From contig JAIOOW010000002.1 in assembly GCA_021414205.1 (NCBI GenBank), forward strand, positions 186,001 through 250,000: 64,000 bases of DNA, given 5' to 3'. The position numbers were made by a program, and so were the translations under genes. Each line of letters starts with the position of its first letter. Position 1 is the stretch's first letter. The notes beneath the pieces are model-generated. The model did not search any database. It saw only the letters and a list, made by a program, of their open reading frames with translations, and was not told the origin of the DNA. Positions 24,453 to 30,483 of this stretch are shown piece after piece. Origin of the DNA: Candidatus Anderseniibacteriota bacterium. GTDB lineage: Bacteria > Patescibacteria > Andersenbacteria > UBA10190.

Positions 24453-25106
24453 ATGCCCACTGCCCTTTTTTCTACGTACAACAAGGCTGGAGTTGTTGAA
24501 TTTGCGAAGTCCCTCCATAGGCTTGGCTGGAAGATCATTGCATCTGGCGGTACCGCCAAAGCAATTTCCGATGCACATATCCCAGTCACGGACATTGCAA
24601 CCGTTGTCGGCGAACCCATTCTCGGTCATCGCGTTGTCACGCTATCCAGAGAAGTGCATGCGGGGCTGCTCGCTCAAAGAACACCTGAGGACAGAGCAGA
24701 GCTCGAACGCCTCGGAATCGACTTCATCGACTTGGTGTACGTCAATTTGTATCCACTCGTCGAAGAGATCGGGAAATCGGAAGCAACAATCGAAACGGTC
24801 ACAGAAAAAACAGACATCGATGGCCCGACAATGCTTCGATCTGCGGCAAAGGGAAGACGCTTCGTCATCACGAACCAAGACGCGGCAACGGCTGTATTAC
24901 AACATCTGGAAAGCAACGGCGGCTTACCTATCGAAGATGACGAACTCCTTCAAACACTCGCTGCTAGCGCCGAACAGTTGGTTGCGACCTACTGCCTCGC
25001 ATCCGCAATCGCTCTTACACCTAACGTGACCAACAGAAGAAGGCTACTGAGTACGGCATACCATCAGATAACGGGGAGTGTTCTGCACATAGGCTTTAAT
25101 AAATAA
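24453..25106 (+). CDS. Stand-alone PurH N-terminal (IMP cyclohydrolase/MGS-like) domain protein
   Basis: 217 aa matching only the first domain of bifunctional PurH (about 510 aa), which closes FAICAR to IMP in the last step of purine synthesis. Diagnostic stretches: ALFSTYNKAGVVEFAKSL, IIASGGTAKAI, VHAGLLAQ, DLVYVNLYPLVEEI and DIDGPTMLRSAAKG. Using human ATIC numbering with an offset of 4, Tyr104 (Y100), Asp125 (D121) and Lys137 (K133) are kept, but the Lys66 position is V62 because the usual VKTLHP reads VVTLSR. The AICAR transformylase domain is absent and no other purine gene is near. Shine-Dalgarno AAGGAA; own promoter and terminator. It may be a weakly active or repurposed nucleotide-binding domain. 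Confidence 0.85.
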   Translation: MPTALFSTYNKAGVVEFAKSLHRLGWKIIASGGTAKAISDAHIPVTDIATVVGEPILGHRVVTLSREVHAGLLAQRTPEDRAELERLGIDFIDLVYVNLYPLVEEIGKSEATIETVTEKTDIDGPTMLRSAAKGRRFVITNQDAATAVLQHLESNGGLPIEDDELLQTLAASAEQLVATYCLASAIALTPNVTNRRRLLSTAYHQITGSVLHIGFNK

Positions 25107-25141
25107 TCCGCTCAAGCCTTGTTGATCAACAATTTAACATG

Positions 25142-25170
25142 CCGCCGATGCGCTATCGGTGGTATTTTTT
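25142..25170 (+). terminator. Intrinsic terminator of the 24453 gene
   Basis: Stem CCGCCGAT/ATCGGTGG with a 5-nt loop and a T-rich tail. Confidence 0.75.
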
Positions 25171-25186
25171 ACTTAATATAAAAATA

Positions 25187-25260
25187 GTGAACATCGCTCG
25201 ATACCGTTGGAACAGTTTGCGAATGGAGGTCACAGAGATAAGATTGTTATTTGAATAAAA
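25187..25260 (+). repeat. Cassette repeat, copy A (full length)
   Basis: Starts GTGAACATCGCTCGATACCG, continues with TTTGCGAATGGAGGT and ends TTATTTGAATAAAA. It lies between two facing terminators. The start contains the small palindrome ATCG-CT-CGAT. About 50 of 75 positions agree with copy D. Confidence 0.8.
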
Positions 25261-25294
25261 AAAGCCCGAGCATAGAAATGAATCTTACTCGGGC
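25255..25294 (-). terminator. Intrinsic terminator of the 25306 gene
   Basis: Perfect 7-bp stem GCCCGAG/CTCGGGC with a 17-nt loop, T run on the minus strand. Confidence 0.7.
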
Positions 25295-25305
25295 AAATGC
25301 CCACA

Positions 25306-25962
25306 CTACGAAAGTAACCAGACAGCCGTTACTACTACCCAGCTTATTTCGTTTGAAGTTTCGCTGATTGCGAGCCACACTCGATTGCGATCCCACCCTG
25401 CCTCTCGAACCATCAGATATACTTGCCCCACGCGAATTGAGATGGTGAGGTGTCCGATAAAAATCGCAAGTCCTGGAATTCCACTTCCTCCTTCCACAAA
25501 GATCTTCCATGCCAGAAATATATTCGGAGTGAATTTGTAAGTCATGGCGAGAAGTCCTTTCATTGCCGGATCGAGAATTGTTTTCTCTTTCCAGTAACAA
25601 ATCTGCACAAGAATAGTCGTGAGCACGCACACGACGATTACAATGCTAGTATCTTGCACACTCCATCGATAATGTCCGTTCACAAGGATAGCTCCCACAA
25701 CCATAAGAGTAAGAACACCCCACGTGCCGTACGTGATCATGGCTTGTACCGTGAGTCGTGTGGGACATGCACGATGAGCAGCAATGCCCAACCAAATATG
25801 AAACCCGCAGTGCAACACCGATAAACCAAATACAGCAATGCTGATCCCGTGGACATCAGCAAGCGAACGGACAATCTGTGAACTGCAAGAGAGAATGGCT
25901 CCAGTAATTTGGATGGCAAACAACATATCTGCCACTCGCCTACTTGTAGCAAAAGAAGACAT
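25306..25962 (-). CDS. Multi-pass membrane protein with two PQ-loop-like repeats
   Basis: 218 aa, about seven hydrophobic helices. The first half has SQIVRSLADVHGISIAVFGL, the second TPNIFLAWKIFVEGGSGIPG. Both resemble PQ-loop/SWEET repeats (P/S-Q-h-x-R...G-I-S...F) and the first aligns with the SemiSWEET-like protein encoded at 28862. A small-solute transporter of SWEET type is plausible but not proven, as the PQ pair itself is SQ or PN. Shine-Dalgarno GAAAGGCG 7 nt before the ATG, the same leader motif as the kinase gene next door. Flanked by repeats A and B. Confidence 0.65.
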   Translation of the reverse strand: MSSFATSRRVADMLFAIQITGAILSCSSQIVRSLADVHGISIAVFGLSVLHCGFHIWLGIAAHRACPTRLTVQAMITYGTWGVLTLMVVGAILVNGHYRWSVQDTSIVIVVCVLTTILVQICYWKEKTILDPAMKGLLAMTYKFTPNIFLAWKIFVEGGSGIPGLAIFIGHLTISIRVGQVYLMVREAGWDRNRVWLAISETSNEISWVVVTAVWLLS

Positions 25963-26010
25963 GATATGCGCCTTTCTGTATAACTATTGAATTGTTGAAG
26001 AGCGAATAAG

Positions 26011-26039
26011 AATTTAGCCTACTTCTTTAATTGCGTCAA
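26011..26039 (-). promoter_or_regulatory. Promoter of the 25306-25962 gene
   Basis: Minus strand: TTGACG (26034-26039), 17 bp, TAAATT (26011-26016). The -35 lies 2 nt from repeat B. Confidence 0.6.
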
Positions 26040-26041
26040 CG

Positions 26042-26080
26042 GTGGACATCGCTCGATGAGGTTGGTTTTTGGATAAAAAA
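26042..26080 (+). repeat. Cassette repeat, copy B (internally deleted)
   Basis: Left 16 nt GTGGACATCGCTCGAT joined directly to the right end GGTTGGTTTTTGGATAAAA; the central 40 or so bases are missing. Confidence 0.75.
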
Positions 26081-26100
26081 GACTCGTATTGGAACGAGTC
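26075..26100 (-). terminator. Intrinsic terminator of the kinase-like gene
   Basis: GACTCGT/ACGAGTC stem immediately after the stop codon, T run supplied by the end of repeat B. Confidence 0.75.
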
Positions 26101-26655
26101 TCATAGAACAACAAACTCAGGGAACAGTTCAAGTTGTTCTGGATTGATGCGCCTAACAGTATCAAACCTTTTTCCTTCCCTCACGTCAGCAGCAAGAGAG
26201 TGAAAGAGTTTATAGTTCCTACCACAGAAGTATTCCTTTAGCTCTCGATACGATGGATTTAATTGGTCTTTATATTCTCTCTTTATAAACCAACACACAG
26301 CTGTTTCAATTGAAGTCAAAAAGTACAGCCCAATTACTCGATCTGCGCCACATTCTCGTAGCTTACGAAGCATCCAATCCCGATGACGTTCATCAGGAGT
26401 CCAGCAATCAAGAAGTATTGTTGTGTCAGAAGAATCTGATTCAAGTGCTTCTTTTATCATACCAAGAAGCTTATCCATAACATATATCCCGGCACCACTG
26501 TAGGAATCACACCACCCATTCTTACCACCACACAACTCGTCAATGAGCTTGTCTCGACTCAAAAGAATGATATCAGGATGAGCAACAATAGCTCTTTCAC
26601 AAAACGTTGACTTACCAGCACCTTGAGGCCCGATGGTCATGAATACGGTTTTCAT
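26101..26655 (-). CDS. P-loop kinase-like ATPase (AAA_33 / polynucleotide kinase-like)
   Basis: 184 aa. MKTVFMTIGPQGAGKSTFCE gives strand 1 and Walker A; IILLSRDKLIDEL and TTILLDCWTPDERHRDWML follow the order of zeta-toxin/T4-Pnk-type small kinases, with HRDWMLRKLRE as the lid region and VIGLYFLTS as strand 4. The phosphoryl acceptor is unknown (nucleic acid end, nucleotide sugar or small molecule). The start at 26655 is fixed by Shine-Dalgarno GAAAGGCG 7 nt upstream; a frame extending to 26706 would overlap the -10 box. Monocistronic, between repeats B and C. Confidence 0.75.
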   Translation of the reverse strand: MKTVFMTIGPQGAGKSTFCERAIVAHPDIILLSRDKLIDELCGGKNGWCDSYSGAGIYVMDKLLGMIKEALESDSSDTTILLDCWTPDERHRDWMLRKLRECGADRVIGLYFLTSIETAVCWFIKREYKDQLNPSYRELKEYFCGRNYKLFHSLAADVREGKRFDTVRRINPEQLELFPEFVVL

Positions 26656-26706
26656 ATTTCGCGCCTTTCTGAATAAAAGAACATTCCGAACAAGAAACGT
26701 ACGCAT

Positions 26707-26735
26707 ACACTAGCACAAACATAGAAATACGCCAA
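26707..26735 (-). promoter_or_regulatory. Possible promoter of the kinase-like gene
   Basis: Minus strand: TTGGCG (26730-26735), 17 bp, TAGTGT (26707-26712); weaker than its neighbours. Confidence 0.4.
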
Positions 26736-26794
26736 AAACATTCAAAACAAGGAGAAGTTTTGTTCCCCGGTTCCTGCAGGACGACAGAACAAAA

Positions 26795-26833
26795 GTGAAC
26801 ATCGCCCGATACCATTGGAACACGTTGCAAATA
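26795..26833 (+). repeat. Cassette repeat, copy C (left half)
   Basis: GTGAACATCGCCCGATACCA then TTGGAACACG; similarity ends before the central GAATGGAGAT block. Located between divergent genes. Confidence 0.75.
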
Positions 26834-26853
26834 TTAAGTTCACTTATTACTTC

Positions 26854-26882
26854 TTGTCATTTATAAAAATAACAAGTATAGT
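26854..26882 (+). promoter_or_regulatory. Promoter of the tandem GNAT gene
   Basis: TTGTCA (26854-26859), 17 bp, TATAGT (26877-26882). Confidence 0.6.
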
Positions 26883-26938
26883 CTGCTGTTTGCCCTTTGC
26901 CAATTCAACCCGTTCTCGTTGTAAAAAGGAATATACGC

Positions 26939-27883
26939 ATGGATACAACACTTCAGATTCGCGAAGCTAACGTTACAGACATATCACATCTCATACGCCT
27001 AACGCTTGAACTTGCTCACGACACAGGGGCTCACTTAAACAGAAGGGTTCTAGAGAATGGTATAACGCGTTTTTTAGGTGAAGAATGTCATGGCAAGTAT
27101 TTTGTCCTCACAAAACAAGATCAGCCCGTAGGGCAACTCATTATCAAGCCAGTAGTATTCGAACCTTGGCGGAATTCTAGAATTGTATGGGTGGACGATT
27201 TTCAAGTCACTCATCCTTACAACACGCGATCAAACATGAAACGTCTATTAGAGTATGGAATTCAATGGGCAGTGGAACAAGAGCCTCAGCAAGTCGTTCG
27301 ACTTCACTGTCCCATGGCTCATCCAAACATGCTCAACACTCTTTCCAGATTGGGCTTTGAAGCAATTGGATACCTCATGGAGCAAAGCCAAGACTTCTGC
27401 TTCGACGAAAAAACATCACCGTACCACATTCGCGAAGCGACACAAAACGACCATGAAGTGATTATGCGAAACACTATGTCGCTTGCGGCCGTAACGAGCG
27501 ATGATGTGAATAGAAAAGTCCTTAAGGACGGAGTTTCGCGTTTTCTCCAAGACCAGACGTATGGTAAATATTTCCTTGCCTTTGATGATGAAAAGCCCGT
27601 TGGGCAAATGCTCATCAAGCACACTCTCATGGAGCCCTGGCATAATTCTCGCGTTATCTGGGTAGACGACACTTACATTGATACGAAATATCGAGGGAAA
27701 AACATTACGAGATTCCTCCTTCAGAAAGGAATAGAATGGGCCGTCAAAGGTCAAGCTGAGCAAATAGCCCGACTCTACTGCGCTTTCAGCAATATTGGCG
27801 GTGTCGTATCCTGGACCAATCTTGGCTTCAAGCCGATTGGATTCATGATGCAACAGCGACAAGACGTTGATCTTGTAGATTAG
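26939..27883 (+). CDS. Tandem GNAT-domain acetyltransferase-like protein
   Basis: 314 aa from the ATG at 26939, preceded by AAAAAGGA; an upstream in-frame ATG at 26897 lacks a ribosome-binding site. Two similar GNAT halves: GKYFVLTKQDQPVGQLIIK ... NSRIVWVDDFQV (about 55-100) and GKYFLAFDDEKPVGQMLIK ... NSRVIWVDDTYI (about 215-260). The second keeps an acetyl-CoA loop-like YRGKNITRFLL; in the first that site reads YNTRSNMKRLL and has lost the glycine, so one half may be structural. Acetyl acceptor unknown. Own promoter and perfect-stem terminator; between repeats C and D. Confidence 0.82.
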   Translation: MDTTLQIREANVTDISHLIRLTLELAHDTGAHLNRRVLENGITRFLGEECHGKYFVLTKQDQPVGQLIIKPVVFEPWRNSRIVWVDDFQVTHPYNTRSNMKRLLEYGIQWAVEQEPQQVVRLHCPMAHPNMLNTLSRLGFEAIGYLMEQSQDFCFDEKTSPYHIREATQNDHEVIMRNTMSLAAVTSDDVNRKVLKDGVSRFLQDQTYGKYFLAFDDEKPVGQMLIKHTLMEPWHNSRVIWVDDTYIDTKYRGKNITRFLLQKGIEWAVKGQAEQIARLYCAFSNIGGVVSWTNLGFKPIGFMMQQRQDVDLVD

Positions 27884-27889
27884 AAAATG

Positions 27890-27920
27890 CCGTGAATGAC
27901 TTACTCATTCACGGTTTTTT
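27890..27920 (+). terminator. Intrinsic terminator of the GNAT gene
   Basis: Perfect 10-bp stem CCGTGAATGA/TCATTCACGG plus six T. Confidence 0.85.
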
Positions 27921-27926
27921 AATATA

Positions 27927-28001
27927 GTAGGCATCTCCCTATTCGGTTGGAATACGGTGCGAATGGAGATATTGGAGATGGGATTGGTTTTTGGATAAAA
28001 G
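27927..28001 (+). repeat. Cassette repeat, copy D (full length)
   Basis: Starts GTAGGCATCTCCCTATTCGG, then GTGCGAATGGAGATATTGG, and ends GGTTTTTGGATAAAA. Lies between two facing terminators; it shares its right end exactly with copy B (GATTGG-like to GATAAAA) and its centre with A and E. Confidence 0.8.
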
Positions 28002-28022
28002 AAAAAGAGCTGGTCAGGCTCT
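28001..28022 (-). terminator. Intrinsic terminator of the 28058 gene
   Basis: AGAGC/GCTCT stem, T run on the minus strand. Confidence 0.5.
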
Positions 28023-28057
28023 TGTGATTTTGTTTCATGACCGTAAGCAGCTTCGTG

Positions 28058-28513
28058 CTATTCCTCACTCTCTTGTTTCTCAACTACATACCGACACTCC
28101 TTGTCGGTAGCCGAAATGATATGGACCGTATAGTCTCCCACCTCCACATCACCGGCGACAGCTTTTTTGGGTGCGCCTTCCAGTCGCTTCATCGGCTTGA
28201 TTGAGATGATCGGATTGCGAAGAGTTCGCACCCCGACTTTCTTCTCGTTCATATAGCGAACAACGAAGCTACAGTAGCCTTCACCGCGATCTAGACCGTC
28301 GTAGGTGGCAACTTGTCCGCGCACTTCGACCGACATTTTGTCATCGATCATGAGCGGTTCGCCCAGCTTGGCGATCTTCGAATCCTTCTCATAAAGCTTC
28401 ACGTATTCCTGGTATGTGAGCTTCTTCGCCTTCGACGAAGCTTGCTCTTCTGCCCGCAATCGAGGAACACACACGACAAAGCAGAGCGCAAACAACAAGG
28501 CAACTAACTTCAT
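28058..28513 (-). CDS. Secreted orphan protein, 151 aa
   Basis: Signal peptide MKLVALLFALCFVVCVPRLRA with predicted cleavage before EEQASS; the mature part is Lys/Glu-rich with beta-strand pattern (MSVEVRGQVATYDG, GEGYCSFVVRYMN, DYTVHIISATDKECRYVV). Two cysteines in the C-terminal half could pair. No known family recognised. Shine-Dalgarno AAAGGAAA, near-consensus promoter and own terminator. Exported and probably surface-associated. Confidence 0.75.
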   Translation of the reverse strand: MKLVALLFALCFVVCVPRLRAEEQASSKAKKLTYQEYVKLYEKDSKIAKLGEPLMIDDKMSVEVRGQVATYDGLDRGEGYCSFVVRYMNEKKVGVRTLRNPIISIKPMKRLEGAPKKAVAGDVEVGDYTVHIISATDKECRYVVEKQESEE

Positions 28514-28571
28514 AATCTTTTCCTTTCAAGGAGCGGCTATTAAGCAGTAACGACCGTTTCAGAGTTAGAAA

Positions 28572-28600
28572 ATAATACTCCTATTTTTAGTATTTGTCAA
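28572..28600 (-). promoter_or_regulatory. Near-consensus promoter of the 28058-28513 gene
   Basis: Minus strand: TTGACA (28595-28600), 17 bp, TATTAT (28572-28577). Confidence 0.75.
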
Positions 28601-28761
28601 CTCTATTCGTATTTAGTTCTTATTATTTGGCTCTATATAGATATTAGTAGACATTCTTTAAAAATCGTTAAACCAAAGGAGATGGATATTGAGAAGTTCT
28701 TTGCCGATATAAGGGCGTTTTACACGAAAATACAGGATTTGGCCCTTCTCACTCCAAATAC

Positions 28762-28790
28762 TTGACTTTTCCATTAACATAAGCTATAAC
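28762..28790 (+). promoter_or_regulatory. Promoter of the SemiSWEET-like gene
   Basis: TTGACT (28762-28767), 17 bp, TATAAC (28785-28790). Confidence 0.65.
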
Positions 28791-28861
28791 GATAAGTTGC
28801 TGAAATACTGGTTCTACCGACCCCCCGCACATTTCTCAAAAGACAAAGTAAAGGAAACGCC

Positions 28862-29152
28862 ATGAACAGAGCAGAAGTTGCTCAACGAATTCGATGGTCC
28901 TGGATTATCTGGACCGCTGGAATTGTGAATGTGGGGGCCATGCTCCCCCAGTTGATGCGAGTCATACTGACTCAAAGAACAGAAGGTATCTCGTTGGAGA
29001 TGTTCTGGATTTACTTCGGTATCCAAATCGCATTCTCTATCGAGGGGTACTTCACACGAAACAGAATGCTCATGGTTTGTATGGCACTCAGCGCATTTGT
29101 GAATGCAATCACGATAGCGTGCGTACTCTACTTCCGACAATTCGCCTCGTAG
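28862..29152 (+). CDS. SemiSWEET/PQ-loop small membrane protein
   Basis: 96 aa, three hydrophobic helices: WSWIIWTAGIVNVGAMLPQL, then EMFWIYFGIQIAFSIEG and MLMVCMALSAFVNAITIAC. The PQ pair at the end of helix 1, followed by TQRTEGISLEMFW, is the SemiSWEET signature. Such proteins dimerise to move sugars or other small solutes by facilitated diffusion. Shine-Dalgarno AAAGGAAA 4-5 nt before the ATG. Monocistronic with its own promoter and terminator. Related to the two-repeat membrane protein encoded at 25306-25962. Confidence 0.78.
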   Translation: MNRAEVAQRIRWSWIIWTAGIVNVGAMLPQLMRVILTQRTEGISLEMFWIYFGIQIAFSIEGYFTRNRMLMVCMALSAFVNAITIACVLYFRQFAS

Positions 29153-29183
29153 TTGTACGCGGCAACAAACCAGTTCCTTCCAC

Positions 29184-29216
29184 GACCGCACGGTATATCC
29201 TGCGGTCTTTTATTTA
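29184..29216 (+). terminator. Intrinsic terminator of the SemiSWEET-like gene
   Basis: Perfect 7-bp stem GACCGCA/TGCGGTC with a 10-nt loop and T-rich tail. Confidence 0.75.
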
Positions 29217-29293
29217 TTGGATATATCTCGATGCCGTTACAGCACGATGCGAATGGAGATTTTGGAGATGGTAAGAATTGCTTGGGCAAAAGA
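29217..29293 (+). repeat. Cassette repeat, copy E (full length)
   Basis: TTGGATATATCTCGATGCCG at the left, ATGCGAATGGAGATTTTGGA in the centre, diverged right end GCTTGGGCAAAAG. It starts directly behind the plus-strand terminator and runs into the minus-strand terminator. Confidence 0.75.
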
Positions 29294-29316
29294 AAAAAGA
29301 GCTTGGTCAGAGCTCT
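29292..29316 (-). terminator. Intrinsic terminator of the 29349 gene
   Basis: AGAGCT/AGCTCT stem, T run on the minus strand. Confidence 0.6.
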
Positions 29317-29348
29317 TTATTGTTTTATGACCACAGAAACAGTTCACA

Positions 29349-29705
29349 TTAGTGACTCAGATGCGAGACAGCATCCATACAAAAGGCGGCGTAGAAGTCT
29401 CTTAACAATTCCCTTTTAATATAGATATAAGCCTGCATCTCCACCTGCCCACATATAAGCATAAGGCTAGCATACCCTCGCTTCATGAAGGGAGTGATTG
29501 GTGACTGCTCAAAACAAGTTACCCCGATTGGGATAGGTATCCCTGAAGTTAAGTCTTCAATCTTTCCACGTACTTTGAGTTGCAACACAAAAGGGGTCAC
29601 CGTCTCGCCGATAACGATTTCTCCTGAATTCATAGTCGTGGTGATTTCATTTCCCTTCTTCAGGTTTTGAATCCGTACAACAACTTCGCCGCTTACTTGA
29701 AACAT
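29349..29705 (-). CDS. Orphan hypothetical protein, 118 aa
   Basis: Not recognised. Mostly beta-strand pattern: MFQVSGEVVVRIQNLKKGNE, GEIVIGETVTPFVLQLKVRG, LMLICGQVEMQAYIYI. No signal peptide or membrane helix; three cysteines. It looks like a small soluble beta-barrel or OB-like protein. AGGAT Shine-Dalgarno-like site 8 nt upstream. Own promoter and terminator; flanked by repeats E and F. Confidence 0.68.
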   Translation of the reverse strand: MFQVSGEVVVRIQNLKKGNEITTTMNSGEIVIGETVTPFVLQLKVRGKIEDLTSGIPIPIGVTCFEQSPITPFMKRGYASLMLICGQVEMQAYIYIKRELLRDFYAAFCMDAVSHLSH

Positions 29706-29784
29706 ATCGTTATCCTATCTTGTAAATGTGAAAGAGCTTTTACGCTCCGACTGCAAAAACTTGGTTGTTACACAACAACTGATA

Positions 29785-29813
29785 AAAATACTATATAAAT
29801 AATATATTGTCAA
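29785..29813 (-). promoter_or_regulatory. Promoter of the 29349-29705 gene
   Basis: Minus strand: TTGACA (29808-29813), 17 bp, TATTTT (29785-29790). The -35 lies 4 nt from repeat F. Confidence 0.7.
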
Positions 29814-29817
29814 TGTG

Positions 29818-29850
29818 ATGGACATCGCCCGATGCCATTGAAATACGAAC
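29818..29850 (+). repeat. Cassette repeat, copy F (left half)
   Basis: ATGGACATCGCCCGATGCCA followed by TTGAAATACGAAC; only the left half is present, as in copy C. Confidence 0.75.
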
Positions 29851-29883
29851 AATACAATCAATGAGTAGATCAACTACTAATTG

Positions 29884-29912
29884 TTGACACTATGCAATTT
29901 TCCCACTACATT
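29884..29912 (+). promoter_or_regulatory. Promoter of the 29968 gene
   Basis: TTGACA (29884-29889), 17 bp, TACATT (29907-29912). Confidence 0.55.
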
Positions 29913-29967
29913 CACCAAGTTGCTATTTAGGTATGTTATTTTGACCTTTCAAAACTCGGAGGAAGCA

Positions 29968-30408
29968 ATGAAGGAAAAAGGCAGTCTGCGATCTTGTTTG
30001 CTCAAAACAATTCATCACACCGAAATGGCCAACGTTGCTTCAATGATCGAACTAGGAAGCGGTGTCGATGAATGGCAGTACCGCGCAGATTTGGTACGAA
30101 CAAACATCGAAGCAGCTCAAAAGCAGGCAGAAGTATTGATGGCGGCTGTAGCTGTAAAAGCTACTGAAAGAGAAGATATCCAGGAACTCCTGCAAGGTAT
30201 TCTCAAGAGATTCCAGATTTCTCTGAACTACTTCAGCGACACGTGGAAACGTATCCCAAGAATGGTGATCATCCTGTACGTTCGCACTGAAGTTTCCATT
30301 GCATCGCTGCAACTCGATCTCTTTACTTCGTGGATAAAACCTGAAGAGAATCCAGAAATTTATGCCGCACTCACTGCACAGGTTGTCGAATTTGGACACG
30401 ACGACTAA
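29968..30408 (+). CDS. Orphan helical protein, 146 aa
   Basis: Not recognised. Start at 29968 set by Shine-Dalgarno CGGAGGA; a longer frame from 29881 would cover the promoter. Almost entirely helical: EWQYRADLVRTNIEAAQKQA, EDIQELLQGILKRFQISLNY and TEVSIASLQLDLFTSWI. No membrane segment or cysteine-rich site after the single Cys near the start. Last unit of the cassette-like run; its terminator is followed within 10 nt by the 3' end of the tmRNA gene on the other strand. Confidence 0.72.
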   Translation: MKEKGSLRSCLLKTIHHTEMANVASMIELGSGVDEWQYRADLVRTNIEAAQKQAEVLMAAVAVKATEREDIQELLQGILKRFQISLNYFSDTWKRIPRMVIILYVRTEVSIASLQLDLFTSWIKPEENPEIYAALTAQVVEFGHDD

Positions 30409-30440
30409 AGAGAGTTTCTCCAAATCCTCGGCAGTCTCAA

Positions 30441-30476
30441 TCGTCGCATTTCTCAATGTGACGATTTTTATTTATT
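30441..30476 (+). terminator. Intrinsic terminator of the 29968 gene
   Basis: TCGTCGCATT/AATGTGACGA stem (one G-T pair), 4-nt loop and T-rich tail. Confidence 0.75.
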
Positions 30477-30483
30477 TAAGATG

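Larger units (their letters stand above)
28514..28861. other. Divergent intergenic region, 348 bp
   Basis: Holds the two divergent promoters described separately. The middle (28601-28760) shows no gene; a stretch AAAGGAGATGGATATTGAG near 28676 is faintly like the centre of the cassette repeat but too weak to call a copy. Confidence 0.5.

Noticed and set aside
24321..25029. Overlapping reading frames on both strands of the IMP-cyclohydrolase-like gene
   Set aside because: They have no family resemblance; the frame 24453-25106 matches PurH over its whole length and has a ribosome-binding site.
28660..28700. A seventh cassette repeat between 28513 and 28862
   Set aside because: Only a short, imperfect match to the central GGAGAT block; the ends are missing.
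25187..29850. Calling the repeats integron attC sites or a CRISPR array
   Set aside because: They lack the attC core ends and a clear hairpin with bulges, copies are degenerate and partly deleted, spacing is 600-1300 bp and the intervals contain genes.
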